DNA of 64,000 nt, from positions 272,525 to 336,524 of the forward strand of contig WHVA01000057.1 in assembly GCA_015179125.1 (NCBI GenBank), read 5' to 3'. Below are positions 44,024 to 55,389 of this stretch, one piece after another (within the stretch, counting starts at the first letter, position 1; each line of letters opens with the position of its first letter). The position numbers were made by a program, and so were the translations under genes. This stretch comes from Gautieria morchelliformis. Lineage: Eukaryota; Basidiomycota; Agaricomycetes; Gomphales; Gomphaceae. The notes below the pieces were generated by a model. It saw only the letters and a program-made list of their open reading frames with translations, made no database searches and was not told the DNA's origin.

Positions 44024-46480
44024 GCTTTCATAAAAGCAATAATAGGTCGGAGAGGTAGTCTGACGACGGCCGCCTCAAACGCAGATGTTGCCTGTCAATG
44101 CGATGGTGGACATAAGTAAGATCGAGTGACTGGGAGATGGACTGCAAACAGCTACTTATACACGTGGGCCCCTTCTTATTGCGCACTTAGAGCAAATGAT
44201 TTAACGAACGACTTGATTACAACGCACTAGTACATAAACGCTGATGACAGATCGTAAATGAATAACACCACTCATTACAAAAAAAGATGCTGTCAAGACG
44301 CCAACCGTTAAGGAAAAGTATTAGTGATTCAGATTTAGTCACTGTAACGGACGTCTACGGAATGACGCATTGTGAGACAGAAATGACAAACCTCAAAAGT
44401 CGTTGGTGATGTTCTTGGCTGTGAGCCGAAAAGCCTATAAACTGAGGCCCATCACCAAAAGTCCAAACAATAAACATCACGCACCACAGTATCGATGCCT
44501 AGTCGATTTTGTACAAGGAGAAGCTCGCGGGTATGTGTCACGATCTCACCTTAGAGAAAATGATAAGAATACGATCCAGGTTAGACCTCCTCTGCCGGGG
44601 GAAGTCAATGCGATGATGGTTGATGTTATGCCAACTCCTCACCAACCGTACCATCTACAAACTTTGTCCGCGTGCGATCGGACGATTCCTCTTTTGAGGG
44701 ACCTAGAAGTTCTGGAGTACGACGTCGTCACGTTACCGTTGCCTGTGGAGGCGATGATACATGTGTCAAATCACATTGCATGTGTGAGGACGCACCTTTT
44801 GCAAATCTTCGAAGGGTAGGCGACGACAATGAATTGACGAAGAAGCAAGGTAGGAAAGAAGGAGAGGGCATTCAAAATGTATAGTATAGGCCGGAATTTG
44901 TAGTCTTAGTTTCATTTGTAACTGTATAGGCTTACCGTGTTTTCTGAATGAGGCTTTCTTCTTTCTACGTCCCTTCACGATAGCCGCATGGGCTTGACCC
45001 AGGCAGACGGATTTGTCGCCACTCCAAACGACCGTCAGCAGTACCACCACCTCATCTGGTACTTTTGACATCATCGTATAATCTCCCACCAACAACATAA
45101 GATTACTCACCGAATTTGATGAGACATATTTGCCGAGAACTTGCTCTTCGGTCGATTAGCCAACACTGCAGCAGTCGAACGACCTGCAGGATGCGGTGCA
45201 GCTCACAGCTCGAGTGGTTCTCGATGCAATCAAATCGCCTGCTCCAGGTCTTCGCGGCGACCGTACTTGGGGCGGGGGCGGTGTTGGGCAGGGGGCCACG
45301 GATGGGCTTTACGACGGGGATGGCGAGCGGGGCGAGATTGGTGTGCTTTGGCTGGCGAGGGCGGTCTGAGTCTCCCGGCATGCATGAGGCAGCACCTGCG
45401 CCAGAGGCGGAGCCCGAGTCAGGCCGGCGGGGGCGGTCCGAGTCTCGCGGCGTGCGTGGGGCAGTGCCTGCACTGGAGCTGGAGGCAGAGCCCAAGTCCG
45501 AGCGCGCGACGCAGGTGGTGGCAGATGGGGTGGAGGGGGACGCCGCCAGTGTGGGCGTGCTCGCGGGGGACTGTAGGGGCAGACATGCGTGAGCGGGTGA
45601 GGGGAGGGGTCAGTTGCGGTGGCTGCACTTGGTGGGTACCTCTCCGGATATGCCCGGTGCGCAGCCTCGACGTTGCCCTCGACCATCCAGTCCATGACGA
45701 GTGGCCCCAGGGTGAGGGCCAAATTGAAGACTGAAGACAGACGTATGCACGGCGGAGGTCGGCAAGTGTGTGGGGGATGCGCTGCTGGGCGGGGATGGGA
45801 GCGCACGGCTTGGTGCGGCGGGTGTGCGCGGGTGGCGAGGAGGAGACGGGGCGCGTTTGACGGGGGCGGAGGGTGACGTGGAGCGGGTGCGTCCGTTGGA
45901 GACAACCGCTCGTCTTCAGAGTCTATGGCAGCATCTCTGCCAATTCGGCTGTCCATGGCGATGAGCAATAATAATACGAAATAAAGAGGTAACAAAAAAC
46001 TAACAGGACTTCGTGTCCACCGGACGCCTCAAACCGTGACCGTAAAGCTGCTGCGATGATGTACAGGGAGGTGGATCGTTGAACCTGACGCAAATTGCCG
46101 GGCTGGATCATATGATGAGCGATTGAAATCATAAACATAAGCCGCACATACGTCATGTGTGACGCATCCACGTTCCCTCTGAACGATTATTCACCCATAC
46201 GCATGCTAGAAATCCGGTTGCCGCAGACAACCGCTCGTCTTCAGAGTCTATGGCAGCATCTCTGCCGATTCGGCTGTCCATGGTATATCACCGCAGCTTA
46301 CTCTGTCTCCCTCCGTGCAGCGTAAGTACTCTTATTCCCCGAGAAAATTGCTCATACCTGACCTGAAATGACTATCCTCATCCATCTTATCATAAACTCC
46401 GCGAAGTGGAAACAGGGGCAATTCCCATGTGCGATCTTAGTTACTGTGTGTACACGACTTTCTCCCAGTATACCACAGTT
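44024..46480. other. Helitron-2 cargo without confident genes
   Basis: A plus-strand frame at 44403-44819 (starting MVMFLAVSRKAYKLRP) has no family I know. A GC-rich block at 45110-45960 has long frames on both strands, none convincing. Two internal duplications are visible. About 80 bases at 45006-45090 repeat at 46859-46940. About 60 bases at 45899-45958 repeat at 46224-46283, where both copies encode MDSRIGRDAAIDSEDERLS on the minus strand with one silent difference. Confidence 0.45.
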
Positions 46481-46489
46481 CTCATTGAC

Positions 46490-47455
46490 GGTTCGACCCG
46501 AAAGGCACACTTACGCTTACAGAAACATCCTGCCTGCGAGAATGAAGTTCACTATCATCCCATGATCTCAAAGATAGTGACGCGAGGTAGACATCGAACA
46601 GAAGCTCACCGTCGAGACTGCTTTCATTACCGTACGTTCGATTTCCCCTGGTTTCGGACATGTACTCATCTTGAATTAGAAACACCACGCCGAACTGTTT
46701 CCCGACCTTACCAAGACACCTGCCGAGATTTTTGCTCTCGCTGCCGTCTATGTGGCATTAAGAGATCGTCCTTCAATTGGGCACAAAATTCACTGTGGAT
46801 TTCCCTGGGTGCTAGAAGGTGTGGAGGTGAACACTATGAACGGCTGATTACGCTTCAGACGGATTTGTCACCACTCCAAACGACCGTCCGCACTACCACC
46901 ATGTCATCTGGTACTTTTGACATCACCGGATCATCTCCCACTGGAGAGATTGTATTTACCTCGATCCCCGCGTCGTTGCGGATGTTTCCACGTTGTTGTC
47001 TACCCTCAATGGCACGAAGCTACGCACGACGATTGTTTCGCAAGCAGCTCCTCCAATGCCGCCTCCCAATTCATCTGCATCTACTTCTATCGCGGAGAGC
47101 CTACATATCTTCTATCATGGTCGTAGGGCGACACCTGTACTTCCAGCTCCTACGTGGTTACAGGAGAAAGGCAAAGCCGTATCAAATGCAGCGAAGGGGG
47201 GTCTCAAGGCGCGTATGCCTAGTCTCGGAGTCGAAGTCAAGGTTGATATTGGAGACAGGGTAGAGATTGGGCTGGCTATCGTCATGCTTGAGAGCATGAA
47301 GACCGAAACTGTGCTTAGAGCTGATGGCGCTGGATCAATCAAGGGTATCGAGTCTGTCAATCAATGCTCACATCGTGGCAATGTTTGGGGGAACAGGCGG
47401 TAGTCCAGGGGGGAAATGGTGGGAGAGGGAAAGGAGTTGGATGAAATTGAATTCA
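46490..47455 (+). pseudogene. 3-Methylcrotonyl-CoA carboxylase alpha-subunit fragment
   Basis: Over several frames this reads the C-terminal half of a biotin-dependent carboxylase: PMISKIVTRGRHRTEA (near 46560), TPAEIFALAAVYVALRDRPS (near 46720), GGEHYERLITLQTD, GTFDITGSS, LHIFYHG, then the biotinyl domain GGLKARMPSLGVEVKV, VDIGDRVEIGLAIV and LESMKTETVLRA (the lysine is the biotin site, near 47300), and finally GEMVGEGKELDEIE. Family knowledge: this mitochondrial subunit acts in leucine breakdown. The first half and many joins are missing and frames shift, so it is a captured or stranded piece, running opposite to the Helitron-2 gene. Confidence 0.85.
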
Positions 47456-48207
47456 ACAATGTCGCAGTCTTGCCAACGATTTTCCGAGTAGAAGAACTCC
47501 GTTCATGGTAAGCTCAGGGCTCACAGCCCAAGCAATGTCGGAATCCAAGTGATCAATGAACTGCTAGAAAGTGAGAACCACTGGCACGATATCAGAGAGA
47601 TCTGTGTTCTTCTCGAACTCAGCGTGCGGCGGTAAACACCTGCTGAGACTGGCAGGTGGTGGCCCCATCATCGTAGTTGCTCACGCGACGCAGGAGTCCC
47701 AGGGAGCAAGGAGAAAGACCCAGCCTAGGTCTATGTGGAAAGATGTAACGAACTGTTCAGCACACCCACTCCACATGCATGTGCATGAGGGGGCACAACT
47801 TACCCTCGTCCTTCCTGTCCATGATTGCCACACCATCCTCCTTTGCCACGGGGAACGGCTAGTTGGCCTAAAGTGGAGGTTTGTCGCATCTAAGAACGGA
47901 GCGCAATGGAAGAGGTGAAGTAGGAGCGGACATAAAGGGCATGGTTAGATAAGCAAAACAGACGCACCAAACATAATCACGGGAATGTAGGAGAAGAAAC
48001 CATGGATACGGATAAGTAAAACATAGCACACGTCACCGCCTGTTGATTGATGATGGTAGTGAGCCCGTGCATGCAGAGGGAAAACCTTGGTAAGCAAACA
48101 GTGCAACACATGTGCAAAGCATAGGAAGAGCCAATAGCCAATCACAGGAGTGCACATGAAGGACTGTGTCAGTTCTCAGCCAATAACATTTGACAGACAA
48201 CACCACA
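47456..48207. other. No recognisable gene
   Basis: A plus-strand frame at 47571-47918 has no known motif. From 48100 onwards many CCAAT sequences occur on the plus strand. Confidence 0.4.
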
Positions 48208-48540
48208 TGCCACCAAAACAGCAGAAAACATATGCAAACCCCTGCAACACCCAATCACATGAATGCTGAGTAACACTTGTCTGACACGATAGCCAATGAA
48301 AGGCCAACAATCCAACATCTCACAATGTCACATGGGTGGAAAACACGGTAAACTACTGGCAAAGCAATGCAAAGCTGCCCAAAGCAATCCAATGCCATCA
48401 AAACATAGGAAAACATATGCAAACCCCTGCGACACCCAATCACATGAATGCTGAGTAACACTTGTCTGGCACGATAGCCAATGAAAGGGCTACAATCCAA
48501 TGTCTCACAATGTCACATGGGAAAACACTGGCAAAGCCAT
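48208..48540. repeat. 184-bp tandem repeat at the Helitron-2 5' side
   Basis: ATATGCAAACCCCTGC and the following CACCCAATCACATGAATGCT occur near 48232 and 48416, with ATCTCACAATGTCACATGGG-like ends. There are two copies with few differences. AGCCAAT and CCCAAT boxes recur in each unit. Confidence 0.85.
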
Positions 48541-48578
48541 GCAAACGAAATGGTGTTGTATGCTTAATAGAAGATAGA

Positions 48579-49106
48579 TATCACACTCACAACCGAATCT
48601 TAACACTCGGTGGAGAAAATTTCACTCTATATGCGTACTCAGACACAGATTTTGCTGGAGATTCCGAGGATAGGAAATCGACGAGCAGAAACACTCTATT
48701 TTTGGGTAAAGGTGCCGTTTTGTGGTCCTCAAAGAAACAGAACATTGTTGCTCTGTCCTCTACAGAATCGGAATACATCACACTATCGGAAGCTGCGTGC
48801 GAGATACTATGGACACGTCGGCTTCTTCAAGAATTATGTTTTACACTAGACGAACCCACCATCATCTAGGAGGACAACCAGGGAACCATTGCGTTTCCTA
48901 ACCACCAAAAGCCATTACGTCGGATGAAGCACATTGACGTCAAGTACCATTTTATTACGCAGCAAATTACCGACGGTACGATCCAACTGAAATACAAGCC
49001 ATCCTCCAACATGACCGCGGACATTTTTACGAAATTCTTTTCCCCATCCACCTTCGACCTTCATTCAGCTTCACTCGGCCTCACTACCTCAACCCTCGAG
49101 AGGGAG
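48579..49106 (+). pseudogene. copia RNase H end, beyond Helitron-2
   Basis: Continues the copia frame directly from the Helitron-2 edge: YHTHNRILTLGGENFTL, then the RNase H motifs YSDTDFAGD, STSRNTLFLGKGAVLWSSKK, ALSSTESEYITL, an in-frame TAG near 48868, EDNQGTIAF, MKHIDVKYHFI and NMTADIFTK. It ends at the purine tract CGAGAGGGAG before the 3' LTR. Confidence 0.93.
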
Positions 49107-49387
49107 TGTTAGGAAAAGTACGAGTGTCGAGTAGTTCGGCATAGTCCGAAGCTTATCTAGGAAGTGGTTTGTGCTCGCGTTCTTACTCATTCTGAGACAC
49201 GCGTATTTGTATGAGCGTATGTACAATAGTGTAGTCCCAGTGTGTCTTTCACTGCCACTGGGAAGTGAGTACCTAACCTGTATAACGAGATCAAAGGTAA
49301 CTAGCTTGTAGCTTACAATTGTCTTTAGGTAGTGTATAACTATCTAGTGTGTCTTTCGCTGCCACTGGGAACTTACAATTGTCTTTA
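49107..49387 (+). repeat. copia 3' LTR
   Basis: 281 bp, the same length as the 5' LTR, with about seven substitutions between them by eye. Confidence 0.95.
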
Positions 49388-49392
49388 CGAAC

Positions 49393-50589
49393 CAATCCTG
49401 AATATTGAATCCTGATCTTCTGGACATGTACACAGAGAGGTTGACTGTCGACTTGATACGCACGGATGTCAAAACGTGGCGGGGATCGTCTGCTATAATC
49501 GAGCAGTCAAACGACCAGGCGCGACAGGGCATGCACCCCGATGCCGATGCTTCCTCGTATACTTATCTATAACTCATGTAAGCGGTTTAGGCCGTTTAGA
49601 AGAGCGTCGTGCCGAGATAGATGAATCGCTGGCAGCCCAAGAGCACCAGTGGAGTTTTACAAGTGCTCGTAAGCAATGAGCATCGACAGCCAGATATATA
49701 CTAGCAGGCTTATGACTTGTTCGTGGAGAATCCTTAACGGCGGGAACAGTCAGGCTCAACTGAGTCAATCCTACGGCTGCACGGCTGAAGTACGTCCTCA
49801 TCAAATATACCACTTCCCTTGTGCGCGTCGCTGATAGTCCAACCATAGTTGGCCCTGGCAGGACAATTCTATGGTAACGGCCGATTTCTCTGAGTGACTG
49901 AAATCAAAGACTAACAACAGCGTGTGCAGCTCTACGGTCATTGGCGAGCTGTCCCGTTAGATTAGCTCTGTCGGACTCAGGATATACGCTGATACCCCTT
50001 GCATTATTTGATTGTCGCAGCCTGATGGTAAGGCTGAACTCTTGATGCTGAATGGAACTGTCCGCTGCCATGTCTTCAATGTAACCAGTATCTCGGCCAG
50101 ATTTGGGTCAACTTGCGATGATCAGTAAAGACAGTACATGGTCCACACAGTCGCTGTCTACCGCGCGAGCGGCAAAAGAGTTGCAGCGCACCTGAGTATT
50201 CTTACCAGTCCAATGAACAACCGGGTATATCTTATACATTGGATATGTCGTATGGTAATACTCGGGAAGTTCGTTGGACTTGTAAGAACACCCACAAACA
50301 AGACAGAACCTGGCAGTGACCACGTGTTAAGGCAGGGCATATCGGGAACACGGCTCCATATTAGACAGGATTGAATGTCACGTCCTCGTCAAGTGGCCCT
50401 TGCAGGGCCTGTCTCGGGATTGTGTCAAGCAAGATGTCTGGAATCCTGACAAGTTCGAATTATGATGACTAGACGGTCAGCGATTCTGTGAAGTCCCTTT
50501 CCCAACTGTGAATGCGTTGAGATCACGCTGGGCGAATTCTAAGAGTCTGCGAAGGTCCTTTCCAAGATCCAAGGAGCGCATGTAATCCA
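49393..50589. other. No recognisable gene
   Basis: Short frames overlap on both strands with no motif. Nothing I can name. Confidence 0.4.
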
Positions 50590-51627
50590 TTGATACTCTT
50601 CCTGCCGCCTGCACTCAACTGAGTATAAGAATCAGGCATCGAAAAAATATTGTTTATACCTCGCGAAAAGCAGACCTCAAAGGTCCAGCTTCACGTGCGG
50701 TTGCCCATGATTCTTTGGTCGGATCCGTTTTTCAATGTTATACTTTGGGCCGAAAATACCATCGAAACGCATAAACTCTGGATACACAGCGGCCAAGCAA
50801 GCTGGCAGTGCAGCGTGGTACTTTTCAAGGTCACCGATCAAGATGGGTCAGTGATTAGGAGAGAGTGAAATTTGGACATAGTTCCCAGTCAATTATACCC
50901 GACACGATACCGTCGTTCACCATAACATTCCTGACATCTAAATCATTGTGAAACAAAACAGGCCGGAGCATTGTAGGATCATCACGGGGAACCAGGCGGT
51001 GGGCTAATAGGTGTAATCGCTCAAACAACCCGGAACCGAAAATTCATACTCTGACTGGTCACTGGCCCTCCAGGGTTGTAACTCAGCAGCTAGATATGTG
51101 ATAATTCCGTGAGACGAGTGCTCAGTGAGGGAACGTCGCTCACTCATCGATGGTGGCATAAGGCCCGCCAGTTCTCGGGTCCGATGGCATTCTGATAAAA
51201 GGCCCGACAATGGGATGGTTCTCGTTTGTCAGCTTCTCCAACGAGCTGATAGACGGCATTAATATCTTGAAAATGCGACCCAAAGCCTCAGCTAGAGATC
51301 GAACGAACTTGATCTGCGTGGAATTTAATGAGTACCGCAAGGCCTCGAGAAGTAAAGCGAGTCACCCTCTCTTCAGATGTCAATTTTGGCCTGCAGACCT
51401 ACCTTCTCCAAAAGCCTCTCCATTACGGAGAACGGTGCATCAACAGAATTGGAAGGGTCAAAGTCCCATACATAAATCTGTGGGACAGGCAGTGTCTGGT
51501 CGAGATGTTTCAGCAATTTGAGAACGAGAATCTCTCGTGTGAGCCTATCTTAGATCCACTGGTAAGATTTGTCGTCGGGTTTGAAGTCATACATGATCAT
51601 GGCCACCAATAGCTCCGCATCAGCCAT
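50590..51627 (-). pseudogene. APH-like phosphotransferase, copy B
   Basis: Starts MADAELLVAMIMYDF at 51627 and continues LTREILVLKLLKHLDQTLPV and FDPSNSVDAPFSVMERL. Further parts are LNSTQIKFVRSLAEALGRIF and NHPIVGPFIRMP, then the catalytic loop LFHNDLDVRNVMV and metal-binding IIDWELCPN near 50900, and IGDLEKYHAALPACLAA near 50830. A TAA at 51550-51552 replaces the glutamine codon found in copy A, and a second break follows near 51400, so it is not functional. The N-terminal 200 bases are duplicated segment B. Fungal members of this family phosphorylate unknown small molecules. Confidence 0.82.
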
Positions 51628-52041
51628 TTTTAACCCATAAACCTTTTAAAAGGTGTTTATCTCGAGCAAGCTGAACGTTCCATGATACGAGTTACCACGT
51701 TGAAAAAACCGCAGCCAAGTCGTGTGCAGTCGTCCAAGCAACCGGTAGACAGCAGATTTTAGGGGCCTAAGGTTTGGTTGTTTAGTTGTGGATTGCAAAT
51801 CGATGGTGCCTTTGAAGAAATATGGCAGGGCATCCAAGCGAGACTTCGCGTCAATAGCCAAACAATCATAATGTATGTACCTTATCCGTGTCTATCATGA
51901 TGTAGCTAGACTAACTCAAATTTAATCGGTAAGGACGTAGAACCTGCACCAAGGGCGTACTTTTTGAGTAGTCTCGTGATAGTTTGATGGAGGCGTCTTT
52001 TCCGTAAATCAGCGCCTAACTGCGCAGCTTTTACAATGGGG
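51418..52041. repeat. Duplicated segment B, copy 2
   Basis: Same orientation as 19612-20241. Differences include a short deletion relative to copy 1 near 51730 and an added GGGGCCTA near 51765. The match stops at AATGGGGTGA. Confidence 0.9.
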
Positions 52042-53315
52042 TGACAATGCCACAACATGGCAATTTTGTCCACACTGCGAGCCGGTGCGATTCGCGTCCG
52101 GATATGCGCTTATAGATTACTGGGCCCAAGGACCAGCATTACGGCCTGTAATTATTGACATTAGGATTCCGGTGTTTGAATCCTTTCAACGCTTACGTAG
52201 CAATACCTCGTTGCAGAAGACGCAACGGTCAACCCTGTCAAAAGAGCAGAGCTGTTGCGTGGATTCAGAAGAATTGCTGGGAGAAGAGGAATGTGACAGC
52301 TGCTTGTGTCAGAGACAGCGAACTTACGGAGACGTGTCCTAATTTGAGTAGAGCAGCCTGGGAGAACGTGCGCAGCAATTCTAACGGATTGAATACTTTG
52401 ATCAAACAATAGCAGAAGGTGGAGCAGCGCGCCTGAACTTGCAGCGAGGTACACCGGATATGGGTGAGCCTTTATGGGACGCATCACGTGGCCCGGCCCC
52501 TTGTTCATAGCGAACTAAATGCATCTGGGAATTAGTGCGAGAACCAATAACTCGATCTCGTGATGGGCTGCATGTGTCGACGCCTAAGTATCTGCTATCG
52601 AGGCAAGAGAAACCAATTTTCCTTGGCCTGTCTGCAGGAAGCGAGTCATTATGTCGGTAGTACACACTCACAATGCAGGCAGGGGAATACAAAGGAAGAT
52701 AGGCCATTGATCTCGCCCAGTCATTTCAGCGCTCAGAATTCAAAAAGAACGCGAACGGAAGACTGAATTGGGACATCAGTCCTCTCAGAAGACTGATGCC
52801 GGCAATTAAATTTGAACGTCGTGGCACTAGACGCCCATCATCCCGCTTGGCAGACGCGGAGCCCGCTCCCACTACTAAGATAAAGGAGGCGAGGAAGCCT
52901 GATTCCATATCCTCGCTACTCACAGCAAACACTCCACCTCTCGAACAATCCATGACTGAAGAGGCCTGCCATGGTGCCGCCCAACTGTCCCACTGTAAGT
53001 CGCCTCACAGGATGAAGAGTGTCGGTTTTTGATCCTTCATCAGCACCGTGGAACAACACACTTGGCATGATGCACCCCCATTCGTGGCACCGCATCACCA
53101 CGAATGGTGCAGTCATAATCATTTCAGACGCCGGCGGCATCAGGCTGACCAATTGTTATTTAGGATGTCGTCCCAGGGCTGACGGGACCTGGATCTCACG
53201 CCGCGCCGGGTGAGGGCGCACACGACGTCCAGGAGACGGTCGCTCGGTCCTAGATCTTCTTGGCCTATCAGGACCACGAAAACTTACAGCGGTCTAGCGT
53301 TGGCCCTTGGGTCAG
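52042..53315. other. No confident gene
   Basis: A plus-strand frame at 52796-53032 (starting MPAIKFERRGTRRPSSRLAD) could be an N-terminal exon of the C2H2-like gene downstream, but no motif proves it. Confidence 0.35.
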
Positions 53316-53585
53316 ATGCCACCGAAAGGTACTTGCCATGATACTCAAATTTATCGGTTGCTCAACGCCACTGGACAGTTCTGCTGGACATATGTCCAGC
53401 GAACAGACCAGCGCTAGCATGGCGACATTCCACCGCGCCGTGTGACGGCGCCGGTGGCTCGAATGCAATGCGGCACAATGCCACCAACAGGTACTTGCCA
53501 TCACGTTCATAATGAATGGTTCCTCAACGCCACTGGACAGTTCCGCTGGGTTTATACACAGCGAACAACATCACATAAAAATCAC
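53316..53585. repeat. Two-copy tandem repeat with a period of about 162 bp
   Basis: TGCCACC followed by AGGTACTTGCCAT occurs at 53317 and 53479, and CTCAACGCCACTGGACAGTT occurs in both. The copies are clearly diverged in the middle. Confidence 0.8.
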
Positions 53586-53745
53586 AATGAGGGATGGCGC
53601 GGAACACCGCAGCCGAGCCACCCACCGCGACTGCAATGGTGTCGCCGGGTATAATCCAGATGGAGATGCTGTCACCTCCAGCCATAGTTGGTGACCACCG
53701 TCTGGGGCCTTACCCCAATCTGCTTTTCCATGCTCTAGCGCATGT

Positions 53746-54171
53746 TTGCTGCCCGCCCCATCACCCCAGACACGTCTCCTTCCATCCTCCCCAGAGGTCA
53801 CCATCCACGATGGCCCGTGCCTTTTGCGGCACAAAACAGGGCGACAATGCCTCCATTATTGCACTACAACGGACCGGACAGATTTTTATAATCACCTGTT
53901 TTATGCTCACATAGGCTCCGAGCTGAGAAGCCTAACAGGGATGTGTCGGATGAAAGATAAACCCCAAATCTTGACGACGACAACCCGCATCGAGCGTGCC
54001 AAGGAGTATATGTGGCGATGTCCAATCGACGATTGTCTTTGCTCGACTCGAAAGGAGTCAGTGAAGCGTCACATAGAGCTACAGCACAAAGGCATCAAAC
54101 CTGAACGTGCATGGCGAATCTTTCAGGACCCGAGGAGGGAAGTTATCGTCAAGCACATTCTGGAGGCTTGA
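53746..54171 (+). CDS. C2H2-zinc-finger-like hypothetical protein
   Basis: The frame of 141 residues contains two Cys-Cys-His-His arrays: CLHYC...FYNHLFYAH near 53850 and CPIDDCLCSTRKESVKRHIE followed by LQH near 54020-54085. The spacing (C-x3/4-C...H-x4-H) is close to C2H2 fingers. It ends with a helical basic tail, RREVIVKHILEA. The true start and any upstream exon are uncertain, because the first 30 residues are not convincing. A DNA-binding role is inferred. Confidence 0.5.
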   Translation: MLPAPSPQTRLLPSSPEVTIHDGPCLLRHKTGRQCLHYCTTTDRTDFYNHLFYAHIGSELRSLTGMCRMKDKPQILTTTTRIERAKEYMWRCPIDDCLCSTRKESVKRHIELQHKGIKPERAWRIFQDPRREVIVKHILEA

Positions 54172-55389
54172 TCGATGAGGCGGGAAGAGACATCGATGGA
54201 GTCACGTGATGGCCTTCGGCACACAAAACCCAACATTCCCAACTTTCTCATAACGCAGTTTTGTACACAGAAAGACTCTAGAATGCAACTGCCACCAACG
54301 TTTGATTCTATTGTGTGTCCCCCGTCCCTTTTTTGTAATGGGGGTACATCGGTATGTGGGATGAGCTGATACGGATATATTTCCGTCCTTCGTAATTCGT
54401 TTCTAAGAAAACCAACGAACTGTTAGTCACACCACTGTTACTAGATATTATATGTAGGGTGCACTGACAGAGCTCCATGGTACACGTACGGGTGCCGGAC
54501 GCGTTCCCTTCTCAAACGGGAGGTCCATTTCAGCTTCTGTGTCATATAGACGTTTATCCCTAGAGGTAGTCCTTGGATAAGATAATTATCAATGAATCGG
54601 CCCCTCGATCTAGAAACTCGACTTTTGCTACCTATGACCACGTGCGTATGGTCCCGATACAGAGTATCTCATTGATGGCCGTGACTGACTCGCTATGACG
54701 AACGTACCTCGCACTAGGCGCAAGGAGCAGACCCGTCATTCTGATCAGGTAAGGGCCGACAATCAAATAACAGAGGACAAAAGCTTTCTAAAATGCGTAA
54801 CAGTTTCACGCAGGCCCTTTCGCTCATTAATGTTCTAGCGACTTCCATACGAGAATCCATATGGCGTTTACCAAGGAGTCATGTCACTGACCTCTGGCAC
54901 ACAGGCCCAAATGACACATTGAAGTTTCAGGTCAAGTGCTTGCTTGGATCTCGAATTTAGCGTTCATAGAATGAATCCGGAGTGCAAAGGCCTCCAAGCC
55001 GCTGATTCCAATATATCATGAGCCTCCCATGGCTTGTCCTACATTGATGTGCCCAGAAATATAATAATTTTTTTTGGCATACGTTTCCAGCATTTGCACC
55101 GCAATCCGACACAAGCAACACACTACTAGTAGTACTAAAAATGATATGCGGTGGGTTGATAGACCATGTATCAATGTTACCATGCCTCAGAAAAGCGGTA
55201 GATTGTGCTTAACGTGTGTGTGCTTATGTAAGGCGAATTGTGACAGTCGTCAATGTACACTTCCACGGTCGTCCCTTGTTCCTCCTGTCCGCCATGCCGT
55301 TCCATTCTACGCCGTTGAACGATGGAAACTCGGTAATGTACTTTGCTAGCCTTGTGAAATTGCCCTAGTCCTTATCCAAGGGTGGTGTG
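54172..55389. other. No recognisable gene
   Basis: Short frames without motifs. Nothing I can name. Confidence 0.4.

Larger units (their letters stand above)
29997..48578 (-). mobile_element. Helitron-2 with captured gene pieces and a nested gypsy element
   Basis: The 3' end is CTTG followed by host T, with a strong hairpin directly adjacent (30001-30027). The 5' end is TCTATC (complement of 48573-48578) after host A. Joining the flanks gives GTA|TAT and restores the copia frame exactly (RILQYV then YHTHNRIL), which fixes both ends to the base. Contents from 5' to 3': a 184-bp tandem repeat, carboxylase pieces, an OB-fold-like gene, a long hairpin, the gypsy element, a forkhead-like piece, a 335-bp repeat and the Rep/helicase gene. 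Without the gypsy it is about 12.0 kb. The CTTG end departs from CTRR and the hairpin lacks the usual spacer, so it belongs to a different group from Helitron-1. Confidence 0.85.
25668..49392 (+). mobile_element. copia element hosting nested insertions
   Basis: LTRs of 281 bp at 25673-25953 and 49107-49387 start TGTTAGG and end CTTTA. They are flanked by the target duplication CGAAC (25668-25672 and 49388-49392). The LTRs differ at about seven positions by eye (about 2.5%). A primer site follows the 5' LTR and a purine tract CGAGAGGGAG precedes the 3' LTR. Internal sequence runs 25954-29996 and resumes at 48579. The gap is Helitron-2, which itself contains a gypsy element. Without the Helitron the element is about 5.1 kb, a normal copia size. 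Confidence 0.95.

Noticed and set aside
45309..45995. A 228-codon proline-rich frame
   Set aside because: The block is GC-rich with long frames on both strands; only its first 19 residues recur elsewhere, so it is not listed as a gene.
50590..51627. Possible aminoglycoside resistance gene
   Set aside because: The HNDLDVRNV and IIDWE motifs mark the broad APH-like fold, which in fungi is a large family of unknown substrates, and the gene has a stop codon.
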